From Cherax quadricarinatus (lineage: Eukaryota > Arthropoda > Malacostraca > Decapoda > Parastacidae), in contig NW_027195244.1 of assembly GCF_038502225.1 (NCBI RefSeq), positions 62,001-126,000 on the forward strand: DNA of 64,000 nucleotides, written 5' to 3'. Shown in pieces: positions 47,201 through 62,200 of the stretch. Below the pieces are notes generated by a model, which did no database searches, was not told the origin of the DNA, and worked only from the letters and a program-made list of their open reading frames with translations. The position numbers and the translations under genes are program-made. The stretch's first letter is position 1; each line of letters opens with the position of its first letter.

Positions 47201-50200
47201 ACCTTTTAAGGTCTTTTCACTGTATAGGAGTTACCATATTCACTGGGGTTACCAAGGGGTTATCGCGTTTTCTGCACCAGTAATAGGCCACCTAAGTGGT
47301 TTTCAATTGCCATAGGGGTTAACTTCCTAAGGGGCTTCTTCACCAAGCATAGGGTTTTACCAAGGTTTTCAATTGTATAGGGGTTACCAAGGTTTTCTGA
47401 CCTCACCAGGGGCTTCAAGTAGGTTTTCTTACCTATGTATTAAGTTACCAAGTGTTTTCACTGCATAGGGGTTTTTACCAAGTGTTTTCACTGCATAGGG
47501 TTACCAAGTGGTTTTCAATTGCCATAAGGGGTTACTATGACAATTGTATAGGGGTTACTTCAAGGTTTTCAACCAAGCATAGGTTTTACCACATTTTCCA
47601 ATTGCATAGGGCTTTACCCTAAGTGGTTTCACTGCATAGGTTACCAAGTTGGGGTTTTCACCTTATAGGGTTAACTGCTGGTTTTCACTGCACAGGGTTA
47701 GGTTACCAAGTTGGTTTACAGTATAGGGGCTGCCAAGGGTTTTCACCTGTATAAGGGGTTACCAATTTCTCACCTGTATAGGCCACAAGTGTTTTTACTG
47801 GATACTCCAAGTGTTTCACCTGTATAGGGGTTAACAAGTTAAGCCACTGTAGTTTTACAGCCTGTCAACAGTATAGATGGGGTTACCATGTTTTCACTGT
47901 GCAGGTTAAGGTGCCTGTTTCACTGCATAGGCTACCAAGGCTCACTGTATAATGGCTTACCAAGTGGGGTTTTCACCTGTATACTTACCGCCGTTTTCAC
48001 CGTTAGGCCACCAAGGTTTTCTCTGTATAGGGTTACCAAGGGGTTTCAATTGCCATAAGGTTACCAAGGGTTTCTTCACCTGTATAGAGGTCATCATGGC
48101 TCTCACTGATAGGGGGTTAGGGCAAGTGTTTTCACTGTATGAGATCACCAAGGGTTTCAATCCGTAAAGGTCATGCTTTTCACTGTAGGGGTTACCAAGT
48201 GTTTCAATTGTATAGGGTTACCAAGGTTTTCAATTGGGATAGCTTACCAAGGTTTCACCTGTATGTGGAGTTACCATGGTCAATTGGGGTATAGGGCCTA
48301 CCGTTGCCTTCTCTTCCACTGTATAGGGGCTTACCAAGGTTTCAACTTGTATAGGTTACCAAGGTTTTCAATTGCCAAGGCGTGTTTACCACACCTGCAT
48401 AGGGCAACGTTGTTTGTTCGTATAGGGATTCTCACCTAAGCGGTTTTCAATTTGCATTAGGTTTTAACGGGGTTGTTTTCAATTACAGGGTCATCGCGGG
48501 GTTTCTTACCATAAGGGCCACCTGCGTTTTCAATTGTATAGGGGTTACCAACTGTTTTCACACCAGAAAACATGGTTTTCACAGCCATAGGGGCTAATAT
48601 GTTTCACCCGTATAGGCTAATGGGGCATCAATCCGTATGGGGCTACCAAGGTTTCCACCTGTATAGAGGTCACTACATTTTCACTGCCATAAGTGTGGTT
48701 TACCAATGCTTTCAAAGCATAGGGGGTTACCAAGGTTTTCCAATTGGTATAAGGGGTTACCAAGGTTTCACCTTTATAGGGTTACCAAGGTTTTTTAACA
48801 TAGGGGTTAACCAATGGTTTCTCACTGTATAGGGTTACCAAGGTTTTCACTGTATAGGGGTTACCAAGTGTTTTCTAATTGTATAAGGATGCCAACTGCT
48901 TAAGCCTCACTGTGTAGGGGTTACCAAAGTGGGTTTCCACTGTAATTAGGTTACCAAGTGTCATTGGGTGGGTAGAGGTTACCAAGTGGCTTTCACCTGC
49001 ATAGGGTTCTTACCTTTTTAAGTTGCTTTCACTGTATAGGGGTTACCTCAAGGTCACCTGTAATGTAAGGCCTATTCCCATGCTTTCCTGTATAGGGTTA
49101 CCAAGCGTTTTCAATTGCATAAGGGGTTACTTCAAGGTTTTCCACCTGCAGAGGTTACCGGGCATTTTCAATTGCCATAGGGTTTTTACCAAGGTCAATT
49201 GTATTAGGGGTTACCAAGGTTTTGAACTGTATAGGTTTACCAACTAGGTCAACATAGGGGCCTACCAAGGTCAAGCACTGTATAGCTACCATGTCAATTG
49301 TACAGGGGTTACTGCTTTCCAGATAGGGTTGACCAAGTGTTTTCAACTTGCATAGGCGGCTTACCAAGTGTTTTCACTCGTATAGGCACCAAGGTTTCAC
49401 CTGCATTGGGGTTACCAAGGGTTTTCAATTGCATAGGGCCACCATTGGCTCCATAGCCATAGGGGTTGGTTTTTAAGTAAGGTTTTCACCATAGGTTGAC
49501 TAAGGGCTTCAAAATTGCATAGGGGTTTACCAAGGTTTCCTCAATTGCATAGGGGTTACTGCTGCTTTCACTGTATAGGGGTTAACCAAGGTTTTCACTG
49601 TATAGGGGTTACCAAGTGGTTTTCACCTGCCCATAGGATAACCAAGGTTTCTAACTGTATAGTTACCAAGGTTTTCACTGTATAGGGGTTACCAAAGTTG
49701 TTTTCCACTGCATAGGGGTCACCAAGTTTCACTGTGTATAGGCTTACCAAGCAAGCACCATGCCATATTGTTACCAAGCTGCTTTCACTGTATAGGGATT
49801 ACCAAGGTTTTCACTGTATAGGGGTATCAAGTTTCACTGCATAGGGGTACCAAGTGTTTTCTAATTGCCATAGGGTTCCACAATATAGGGGTTACCAAGG
49901 TTTTCACTGTATGAGGTTTTCTTCCACAGGGGTCACTTCACAGTATAGGGTTAACCAAGTGGTTTCACTGTATAGGGTTCCAAGGTGCCTAAGCCACTGT
50001 ATAGCTACTGTTTTCATTGCAGGGGGTTACCAAGCGTTTTCAATTGTATAGGGGTTACAAGTTGCTTTCTAATTAGGGGTATAGGGGTTACTGCCTCTTC
50101 AATGCCATTAGTTACTACCAATGCTTTTCTAATTGCATAGGGTTACCAAGGTCTTCTCAACTTGCATAGGGGCTTACCAAGTGGTTTTCACTGCATAGGG

Positions 50201-53200
50201 GTTACCAAGCGTTTCTTCAATTGGTACAGGGTTCACTCCAAGTGTTTTCAACTTGCATAGGGGTTACCAAGCGTTTCTCTAATTGGCATAGGGTTACCAA
50301 GGTTTTCACTGTATAGGGTTACCAAGCCAAGTCACCTACATAGGTTACCAAGGTTTCACCTGCATAGGGGCTTACCGAGCGTCAACTGTATAGGCCACCA
50401 AGGTTTTCACTGCATAGGGGTTTACTGTCACTGTATAGGTTAAATGCTGTCAACTTGTATAGGGGTTACCAAGGTTTCCTTTTTCCACTGTATAGGCTTA
50501 CCAAGCAGTTTCTTCAATTGCATAAGGGCTACCAAGGTTTTCACTGCATAAGGTTCACCAAGTCTCCCACTGTATGGGGTAATTACCAAGTGTTTTCACT
50601 GTATAGGGTTACCAAGGTCTTCTCAATTGCACCAAGGGGTTACCATGTTCTCAATTGCATAGGGGTTACCAAGGGTTTTCACTGTACCAGTTACCAAGGT
50701 TTTCACTGCATAGGGGTTACCATGGGGTTTTAACTGCATAGAGGTTAACCGGTTTTCACTGCATAGGGTTACTTGGGGCTTAGTTTCATTGTATAGGGGT
50801 TTACCAAGGTTTCACTGTATAGGGCAACTTGTCTTTCACTCAGTAGGGGTTACCAAGTGTTTTCACTGTGTAGAGGTTACCAAGGGTCACTGTATAGGGG
50901 TTACCAAGTGTTTTCACAGCACAGGGGTTATGAAGTTGTTTTCACTGTATAGGGGTTAACCAAGGTTTTCTCTGTATAGGGGTTACCAAGTGTTTTCAAT
51001 TGTATAGGGGTTACAAGTTTCTTTTACTGCATAGGGGTTACCAAGGTGTTTTCAATTGCATAGGGGTTACCAATGTTTCTCAATTGTATAGGTTACCAAG
51101 GTTTTCAATTGTATAGGGTTACCAAGGTTTTCAATTGCATAGGGTTACCAAGGTTTTAACTATACTGTTACCAAGGTTTTCTACTGCATAGGTTACCAAG
51201 TGTTTTCACATAGGGGTCCACGCCTTCATATTAGGGGTTACCAAGTGTTTTCACGTGCTTACTACCAAGGTTTCACCGCCATAGGGGTTTACCATGTTTT
51301 CATTATAGGGGGTTACCAAGTGTTTTCACTGTATAGGGTTACCCTCGCTGACTGTATAGGGGTTACCAAAGTGTTTTCACTGTATAGGGTTACCAAGGTT
51401 TTCACTGTATAGGGGTTTACAAGGTTTTCAACCACAATTACCTGTTTTCAATTGTATAGGGGTTACCAAGGTTTCCACTGTATAGGGGTTACCAAGTGTT
51501 TTCTTACATAGGGTTACCAAGGTTTCACCTGCATAGGGGTTACTAAGTTATTTTCCTGTATAGGGCTTGTCACTGTATATGGGGGTTACCAAGTTTTCAC
51601 TGTATAGGGGTTACCAAGTTTTCACTGTATAGGGGCAAGGTTACCAAGTAGTTTTCACTGCAATCATAGGGGTTACTGCGTTTTCACCTTGTATAGGGTA
51701 CCAAGGTATTTCACTGCATAGGGTAGGGCTACCAAGGTTTTCACTGTATAGGGGTACTAAGCTGTTTCAATGCATAGGGTTCCACCAAGTTTTCACTGTA
51801 TTGGGGTTACCAAGTGTTTTCACCTGATAGGGGTTACCAAGGTTTCACCTGTATACTGGGCTCCAAGGTTTTCACTGTATAGGGGTTACCAAGTGTTTTC
51901 ACTGCATAGGGGTTACCAAGGTCTTTCACTGATAGGGGTTACCAAGAAGTCTTCAACTGTATAGGGGTTACAAGTGTTTTCACCTCAATGTATAGGGTTT
52001 CAATTGTATTTCACCAAGTATAGGGGTTCCAAGGCTCACATGGGGTTACACTGTAGGGTTACAAGTGTTTTCTGCCATATTGGTTACCGTTGCACTGCAT
52101 AGGGGCTTACCAAGTGTTTCAATGTATAGGGTTACTGCTGTTTTCCTTCACCTATAGGGGTTACCAAGGTTTTCAATTGCATTACTGGTTAAGCACTGTA
52201 TAGGGGTTACTTCAAGTTTAACTCCCTGTATAGGGGCTACCAAGGTTTCACCTTGTATACCGTTGTCTCCACCTGTCTACCAAGCATAGGGCTACCTGGC
52301 AAGCTTCACTGTATAGGGGTTACCAAGGTTTCACTGTATAGGGCTTCATGTTTCAACCGTATAGGGGTTACCAACTGTTTCATGTATAGGGGTTACCAAG
52401 GTTTCAACAATTGTATAGGCTACATTGCAAAGGTTACTTCAAGCATAGTTATAAGTTGTCAACTGTACTGGGGTTACCAAGTTGCCGTCACTGTATTAGG
52501 GGTTACACTGCTAGGTTCAACTGTATAGGGGCTTTACTTAAGGCTTTCCAATTGTATAGGGTTACCAAGGTTTTCAACTTGTATAGGGTTACCAATGTTT
52601 TCCACTGTATAGGGGTTACCAAGGTTTTCAATTGCATAGGGTACCAAGGTTTCACTGCATAGGATTACCAAGGTTTTCAATTGCATAGGGTTAACAAGCC
52701 AAGTTTTCACCTGTATAGGGGTTTCACATGCTGCCTCTTCACTCGTAATATTACCAAGGCTTTCACTGTAGGGGTTCCAACCAGATAGGGGTTGTTACTA
52801 AGGGTTTTCACTGCATAGGGGTTACCAAGGTTTTCACTGCATAGGGGTTACCAAGGTGTTTCACCTGTATTGGGGTTACCAAGGTGTTTCAATTCATAGT
52901 TTAGGGGTCATGTAACTGTTTTCAATTGTATAGGGGTTACCTACCTTTCACTGTATAGGGTTACCAAGTGTTTTCACTGTATTAGGGGTTACCAAGGTTT
53001 TCACTGTATAGGGGTTACCAAGGTTTCAACACTGTTATAGGCTTACTAAGTGTTTTCAACTGTATAGGTTACCAAGTCAATGTATAGGGGCCACAAGGCT
53101 TTAATGTATGGGGACCTATTTACCAAGTAAGTTTCACTGCATAGGGTTACCAAGTGCTCTTCACCTGCATAGGGGTTACCAAGGTCTCAAATTTCACTGT

Positions 53201-56200
53201 ATAGGGTTCCTTTTACCTGCCAGTTTTCAATGCATAGGGTTACCATGTTTCAATTGCATAGGGCTTACCAAGGGGTTCATCTGTCATAGGGGATACCTGC
53301 TGGTTCACGTATAGGGGCTACTGGGCTGGTTTCACTGTAGGGGAGGGGGTTACAAAGGTTTTCACCTGTATAGGGTTACCAAGTGTTTCACCTGTATAGG
53401 GGTTACCACATTGGGGTAACCTGTTTTTTCACTTGTATAGGGTTACCAAGGTTTTCACTGTATAGGGCTTACCAAGCACCTTTCAACTGCATAGGGTTAA
53501 CAAGTGTTTCACCTGTATAGGGGTTCAAGGTTTCTTTTTAATTGCATAGGGGTTACCAAGGTTTAATAGGCTATAAGGTGTTAATGCAACCTGTTTTCAC
53601 TGCATAGGTTACCAAGTGTTTTCTACTGTAGGATTACTGCTGTTTTCACTGCATAGGGTTACCAGGGTCAGTAAGTTTTCAATGTCAGTTAGGGGGTTAC
53701 CAAGGCAATTGTATAGGGGTTACCAAGGTCAATTGTATAGGGTTACTTAAGTGTTTTCCTTGTATAGGGTTACTAAGTGTTTTCAATGTCACTAGGTTAC
53801 CAAGGTTTTCAATTGCCATAGGTTACCGAAGGCGTTTTTCAATTGCATAGGGGTTACTGGGCAAGCCTTTTCACCTGCATAGGGGTTACCAAGTGTTTCA
53901 CCTGCATACCAAGGTGGGCTTACAAGGTAGTTTTCACTAATGCATAGGGTTACCAAGGTGGTTTTCAATTGCATAGGGGTTACCAAGGTTTTCACTGTAT
54001 AGGGGTTACCAAGTGTTTCACTATTAGGGATACCAAGTGTTTCACTGTATAGGGCTACCAAGGTTTTCACTGCATAGGGTTACCAATGGTTTTCACTGTA
54101 TAGGGGTTACCAAGGTAATCTTAACACTGTATTACCAAGGTTTTCACCTAGTTTACCTAAGTCAAGCGGGCTCACTGCATAGGGTTACCAAGCGGTTTTC
54201 ACCTGATAGGGGTTAACTAAGTGTTTCTACTGTATAGTTACCAAGTTTCACTTGTATACTGGTTACCAAGGTGTCTGTAATTAGGGTTACTCAAGTGGGG
54301 TTTCACTGCCATAAGGGGTTACTCTGCCAGTCACCTGTGATAGGGGTTGGGATCATTGTCAACTGTATAGGTTTTACCAAGTTGTTTTCACTGTAATAGG
54401 GGTTACCAAGGTTTTCAATTGCATAGGGGTTACCAAGGTTTTCAACTTGTATAGTTACCAAGGGTTTTCACCGTTTTAAGGGGTTACCAAGGTTTTCTAA
54501 TTGCATAGGGGTTACCAAGGTTTTCACTGTATAGGGCCACCTAAGTTGCTCAATTGCTCCACAGGGGTTACCAAGGTTTTCACTGCATTAGGGGCTTACC
54601 TGATCACTGCACCGTAGGGTTACCAAGTGGTTTTCAACTTGTATAGGGGTTACCAAGCTGTTTCACCATAGGGGCAATGCTGTTCTTATTGTATAGGTCA
54701 CCAAGTGTTTCAACTTGCATAGGGGTTGACCAATGGTTTTCACCTGTATAGGGCTTACCAAGCAGTTTTCAATTGCATAGGGGTTACCAAGGTTTTCACT
54801 GCACTAGGGGTTACCCAAGTGGGTTTCTTCAATTGCCATAAGGTTACCAAGGTTTCACTGCAATTAGGGTACCAAGTCACTGGCTTACCAATATGGGTTT
54901 ACCACACTGTATAGGGGTTAACCAATGGTTTCATCAGATAGGGGTTACCAAAGCGTTTTCAACTTGTATAGGTTACTTCAAAAGGTTTTCAACTTGTATA
55001 AGGTTACCAAGGTTTTCCAATTGTGATAGGGGCACCGTTGTCAATTGTAGGGGTTACCAAGCGTTTCTCAACCTTGTAAAGGGGTTACCAAGGTTTTCAA
55101 TTGTATAGAGGGTTTACCAAGTGTTTTCACCTGTATAGGGGTTTACCTAAGTGTTTTCACTGCATAGGGGTTACCAAGTTTCTTCTCATTATATATGGGT
55201 TACCAAGGTTTTCCCTGTCCCATAGGGGGTTACCAAGTGGTTTTCAACCTTGTATAGGGGTTACCAAGGTTTCAATTGCACAGGCTACCAAGGTCACTGC
55301 ATAGGGACTTAGCCAAGGTCACCGCACAGGGGCTACCAAGCGTCACTCATAGAGGTTAATGCCAAGCCACTGTCATAGGGCTACCAAGCCAAGGTTTTCA
55401 CCTGTATAGGGGTTCACCAATGGCTCTCACCAGGGGTCATAGGGCCAACCAAGCATAGGAACTGCCCAAGTTGGGGTTTTCACCATAAGGGGTTACCAAG
55501 GTTTTCACCTGTATAGGGGTTACCAAGGTATTTTCACTGGCATAGGGGCGGCCACCAAGGTTTTCACTGGTATAGGGGCAACCAAGTTAGAAGCCACCGT
55601 ATTAGGGGCCTAACTGCTGTTTCACTGTATAGGGGCGGTTAACCAAAGGTTTTCACCTGGAGGTGGTCATAGGGCTGCCACCTAAGGTCCGTCCATGCAG
55701 CCACCAAAACAGGGCTTACCATGTTCTCACCATGAATTAGGGTCATCAGGTTTATTTCATCAATAAATGTCAACGCTGTCAATAGGCTACCAATGTCCTT
55801 TTCACCAATTAGGGGTTACCAAGTGGGTCTTCTTACTGCAAGGGGTTACTAAGGTTTTCACCTGCATACTGGGTTCAGCCAAGGTTTTCAACTTGTAGGG
55901 GTTACTGGGCAAGCCACTGCAAGAGGGGTTTACTAACTGTCAATTGGGTAGGGGAAGGGTTACCAAGGTTTTCAACTTGTATAGGGTTACCAAGTGGTTT
56001 TCTAATTGCAATAGGGTTACCTGAAGGTTTTCACTGTATAGTGGGGTTACCAAGTGGTTTTCAACTTGCATAGGGGCCTACCATACGTTTCACTGTATAG
56101 GGGCTTACCAAGGTTTTTTCAACTTGTATATGGGGTTACCAAGTGTTTTCTAATTGTATATGCGGGGTTTACCAAGGTTTTCAATTGTATTAGGGTTGGT

Positions 56201-59200
56201 TACCAAGTGGTTTTCACCTGTATAGGGTTTACCAAAGTAAGGTTTTCAACTTGTATAGGGGTTAACCAAGCGTTTTCACTGCATAGGGGTTAACCAAGGT
56301 TTCTACTGTGATAGGGGTTACCAAGCCAAGGTTTTCACTGTATACTGGGGTTTACCAAGTAGTTTTCAATTGTATAGAGGGTTACCAATGGTTTTCACTG
56401 TGATAGGGTTACCAAGCTGTTTTCACTGTATAGGGGTTACCAAGGTTTTCACTTGTATATGGGTTACCTAAGGTCACCTGTATATAGGGGTTACCAAGGT
56501 TTTCAATTGCATAGGGGTTACCAAGGTCAATTGCACAGGGGTTACCAAGGTTTTCACTGTATAGGGCCAGGTTAAGCAAGGTTTTCACTGTATAGGGTTA
56601 CCAAGGTCACTGAGCAATTAGGGTTACCAAGGGTTTTACCAACTGTCAATTAGTTACCAAGTGTAACTGGTTACCAAGTTACTGTTTTCAATTGCATAGG
56701 GGTTACCACCAAGGTTTCTACCTGTATAGGGGCTACTTCAAGTGGGGTTTTAACCTGTAATTGGGGTTTTACTAAGGTCACTGGTATAGGGGTTACCTAA
56801 GGTACACTGTATAGGGTTGGAATACTAAGTATTTTCACCTGTATAGGGTTGAACCAAGGTTTCTACTGTATAGGGCTTACCTAAGTGTTTTCACTGCCAT
56901 AGGGGCTACTTGGCAAGGCCACCTGTATAGGGGCACAAGGTTTTCCAATTGTGGATAATCGGTTTACCTTGCAAGTAGGCTCACCGATAAGGGTTACCAA
57001 GGTTTTCAACTGTGCATAGGGTTACCAAGGTCTTTTCAACTCGCATAGGGGCTTACCAAAGGTTTTCATCTGTCATAGGGCTACTCAAGCGTTTCAATTG
57101 TATTAAGGGGTTGCACCAAGCAGTCACTGGGTTTAGGGGCTTCCAACCGCTGTTTTCTGACTGCATAGGGCCACCTAAGGCTGCCTAATGACTGCCATAG
57201 GGGTTTACCAAGGCTCTCACTTGCAGTTAGGGGCTTACTGCCAAGGCCTTTTCAATTGCATAGGGGAGGTTACCAAGGTTTCAACTGTACAGGGGTCTAA
57301 GGTTTCAACGGGGCATAGGGCCTAACCGCTGTCAATCTTGTATAGGGCTAAACGGGTTTCAATTGCCATAAGGCTCTGCTGGTTTTCAACTTGTATACTG
57401 GGTTCACCAAGCGGTTTCTCAACTTGTATAGGTCACCAAGGTTTTCACTACAGGGTTACCAAGCGTTTTCCAGATAGGGGTTACCAAGGCTTTCAATTGC
57501 ATAGGGGTTACCAAGGTTTTCAATTACAGAGGGGTTACCAAGCGTTTTCCGGCATAGGGGTTACCGTTTTCAATTGTATAGGGATCAACTTAAGGCATTT
57601 TCACTGAACAAGGTTACCAAGTGCTTTCACCGTATAGGGGTTACCAAGCGTTTTCACCGAACAGGGGTTTACCAAGGTTTTCACTGAATAGGGCCAAGTG
57701 TTTTCAATTGCACAGGGGTTACCAAGGTTTTCACTACAGGGGTTACCAAGGTTTTCACTGTATAGGGGTTACCAAGGTTTTCACCGATAGGGGTTACCAA
57801 GGCTCTTGCATAGGGGTTACCAAGGTCTTTTAATTGGTATTACTTACCAAGGTTTTCACCGCATAGGGGTTACCAAGGTTTTCACTGTATAGGGGTTACC
57901 AAGGTTTTCACTGCATAGGGGTTACAAGTGTTTTCACTGTATAGGGGTTACCAAGGTTTTCACCGTATAGGGGTTACCAAGGTTTTCACTGTATAGGGTT
58001 ACCAAGGTTTTCAATTGCATAGGGGTTACCAAGTTTTTTCAATTGCATAGGGTTACCAAGTGTTTTCACCGTATTACCGCCAAGGTTTTCAACTGTATTA
58101 GGGGTTACCAAGGTTTTCTAATTGCATAGGGGTTACCAAGGTTTTCAATTGCATAGGGGTTACCAAGGTTTTCACCTATAGTTGTTTACCAAGGTTTCAA
58201 TTGCATAGGGGTTACCAAGGTTTTCACCGCATAGGGGTTACCAAGCGTTTTCACTGTAGGGTTACCGGGCGTTTTCACCGTATAGGGTTACCAAGGTTTT
58301 CAATTGGTAGAGGGTTAACCAAGCGTTTTCACCGTAGGGGTTTTATTGCGGTTTTCACTGGGGTTAATAGGGGTACCATTGGTTTTCAATTGCATAGGGG
58401 TTACCAAGCGTTTTCAATTGTATAGGGGTTACCAAGCATTTTCAATTGTATAGAGGTTACCAAGTGTTTTCACTGTACAGGGTTACCAAGTGTCCTGTAT
58501 TAGGGTTTTACAAAGGTTAAGGCTACCACTGCATAGGGGTTACCAAGTTTTTTCACCGTATAGGGGTTACCAAGGCCTTTTCACCCTGAATGGTTACCAA
58601 GGTTTTCACCGCATAAGGGTTACCATGTCAATTGCATAGGGGTTACCAAGTGTTTTCACCTGGGTTAATAAGGGGTTAAGGGTTTTCCAATTGCATAGGG
58701 TTACCAAGGTTTTCAATTGTATAGGGTTACCAAGTGTTTTCACTTGGGGTTAACTGCCGGTTTTCAATTGGCATAGGGGTTACCAAGTGTTTTCACCTAT
58801 GGGGTAGGGTTACCAAGGTTTTCACTGTATTAGGGTTTTACCTGCTGTTTTCAATTGCATAGGGGTTACCAAGGTTTTCACTGTAGAGGGGTTACCAATG
58901 TTTTCTTCTGTATTACCAAGTTTACCGGGGAAGCGGTTTTCACCATATAGGGTTACCTTGGCCTCCACCGCATAGGGGTTAAAAGTCTTTTCAACCGCAT
59001 AGGGGTTACCAAGGTTTTCAACATAGGGATACCAAGTGTTTTCTAATTGCATAGGGGTTACCAAGGTTTTCACTGTATTATGAGCTTACCAAGGGGCCAA
59101 TTTTCAATTGTATAGGGCAAACTACTCAAGTATTACTTAACGCTACTTTCCAACCGTAATAGGAGGTTAATGTTTTCACTGCATAGGGGTTACCAAGGTT

Positions 59201-62200
59201 TTCACTGTATTAAGGTTACTCCAAGTAAGGTTTTCCAACTGCATAGGGTTACCAAGCGTTTTCCACAGGTTACCAAGGCTTTTACTAAGTTGTTTTCACT
59301 GTATAGGTTACCAAGTGTTTTCAATTGAACAGGGGTTACCGCGTTTTCACTGCATAGGGGTTACCGCGTTTTCACCGTACAGGGGTTACCAAGTGTTTTC
59401 AATTGCATAGGGGTTACCTTTTCCTGCCTTGTTTTACTGTATAGGGGTTACCAAGGTTTTCACTGTATAGGGGTTACAAGTGTTCACTGGCAGGGGTTAC
59501 CGTGTTTTCACTCCGTATAGGTTACAAGGTTTTCTCTGTAGAAGGGGTTACCAACTTTCACTGTGGGGTTAAGGGGTTGTACGTATGTTTCCTCAACTGG
59601 GGTTATAGGTGTTTCCAGGGGCATTTTCACTGTATAGGGGTTACCAAGTTTTCACTGTATAGGGGTTAACAAGTGTTTTCACTGTGTAGGGGTTACCGTA
59701 AGCCACCTTGGTTAATAAGGGTTTTACTCAATGTTCACTGGGTCAGGGGTACCAAGGGGCCAAGTTTTCACCTGCATAGGGGTTACCAAGTGTTTTCAAT
59801 TGTGGGTTATAAGGGGTTTTACTGTTGGGTTTTCAAGGTATAGTGGGGTTACCAAGTGTTTTCATTGTATATTACCAAGCAACTGTCAATTTTGCATTGG
59901 GGTTACCTAAGCGTTTTCACGCCATAGTTTCCCCAAATGTTTTCACTGTATATGGGTTACCAACCTGTTTCACTGTATAGGGGTTACCAACTGTTTTCAC
60001 TGCATAGGGGTTACCAAGTGCCTTTCCTGCATAGGGGTTACAAGTCTTTCAATTGTATAGGGGTTACCATGTTTTACTGTACAGAGGTTACCAAGTGTTT
60101 CAATTGTATTGGGGTTACCAAGTATTTTCACTGTATAGGGTTACCAAGTATTTTCACCATAGGGTTACCAAGTGTTTTTACTGTACAGAGGTTACCAAGT
60201 GTTTTCAATTGTATTTGGGGTTACCAAGGTTTTCACCTGCATAGGGGTTACCAAGTGCTTTCACTGAGACAGGGGCAACCAAGGTTTTCACTGTACAGGT
60301 TACTCAAATGTTTCTCACTGTATAGGGGCTACCAAGTGTTTCACCTGTATAGGGGCTACCAAGGTTTCCAACTGCAGGCGTTACCAAGAGTTTCACTTGA
60401 ATAGGCTACCAAGGTTTCTAATGCATAGGGGTTACCAAGGTTTTCACCTGCTAGGGGTTACCAAGTGTTTCACCGTATAGGGTTACCAAGGTTTTCAATC
60501 GTATAGGGCTACCGCGTTTCACTGTATAGAGGTTTTGCTAAGGTCTTCACCGTATATGAGGATCGCTGGGCGTCAATTCCATAAGGGGCTTCAAGCATTT
60601 CAACCTTGTATAGGGTCACTGGCTAGTTTCACCTGTATAGGTTAACTGGCTATTTTCACCAAGTTAGGGGTTACCAAGTGTTTTCAATTGCATAAGGGTT
60701 ACCAAGGTTTCACTTTATAGGGGTTACCTGCGCTTCCAATTGTATTAGGGGTTACTCAAGTAGGGTTTTCCACCTGTATAAGGGGTTTTTACCAAGTTGC
60801 CAACTTAGTAGGGGCTACCAAGGCATTTCTCACCTGTATAGGTTACCAAGTGGTTTTCTAATTGTATAGGGGTTACCAAGTGCTTAATCATAGGGTTACC
60901 AAGTGGTTTTCAATTTGCATAGGGGTTACCAAGTGTTTTCAATTGTATAGGGTTATTCAAGTGCTTAATTGTATATGGTTACCAAGGTTTTCACCAGATA
61001 GGTTACCAAGTGCTTTCACCATAGGGTTACCAAGGGGTTTTCTTACCTGTATAGGAAGTTACCGTTTTAAGCCACCTGTATTAGGGGTTACCAAGTGTTT
61101 TCCAATTGTATAGGTCATCACCAAGTGTTTTCACTGTATAGGCTACCAAGAAGGGCCTTCACCTGTATAAGGGTTACCAAGAGCTTCTCACTGCATAGGG
61201 GTTACCATGTTTTCCAATTGCATAGCTACCAAGGTCAACTTGTATAGGCTAAACAAGTGGGTTTTCACCTGTATAAGGGGTTTTGGCCAAGTTGTCACTC
61301 AGGGGTTACCAAGGTTTTCCAACTGTATAGAGGTTTGCTAAGTAAGCCAATTGCATAGATATTGCCAAGTGGGTTCTCAATTGTATAGGGGTTACTACAT
61401 TTTCACCGTAGTAAGGGGTTACCAAGTGTCACTGTATAGGGTTTACCATGTTTTCCAACTGCATAGGGGTTTTACCATGCTCTTCATAATTGCATAAGGT
61501 CACTGGGGCTTCCACCTTATAAGGCTACCTGGCGCTTTTCACTGCATAGGGTTACCAATGCTTCACCAGAGAGGGGCTTACCAAGGTTTCGTTCGTATAG
61601 GTTACCAAGTGTTTTCAGCACTGTGTATATGGCTACCAAGTTGGGGTTTCACTGCATAGGATACCAAGGCTTCTTTCACTTGCATGAAGTTACCATGGGC
61701 TCTCTTACCTTGTATAAGGGGTTTACCATTGCTCTCAATTGTGTAGGGGCTTACTTACAAGCGCTCAACTGTATAGGGCCACCAAGCATTTTCACCGCAT
61801 AGGGCTACTCAAGGGGTTTCACCTGTATAAGGGGTTACTCAAGGTTTTCACTGTACAGTATAGGGGTTTTCACAAGGGGTTGTCACCTGTATAGGGTTAC
61901 CAAGGTTTTCACTTGGGTTATAGGGTTTTACTGCTGCCCTTTCCAACAGCATTAAGGGTTTAACCAAGGGGTTAAGTTTTCACTTGGCATTAAGGGTTAC
62001 CAAGGGGCCAAGCCTTCAATTGGTTATAGGGGAAGGTTTACTGCTCAACAGTTTCAACTGTTATAGTGGGGTTACCAAGTGTTTTCTAATTGTATAGGGT
62101 TTACCAATATTTTCATATAGGGGTTAACAAGTGTTTTCACTGTATAGGTTACTGTTTTCTGACCTATAGGGGTTACCAAGTGTTTCTTCACTCATAGGTT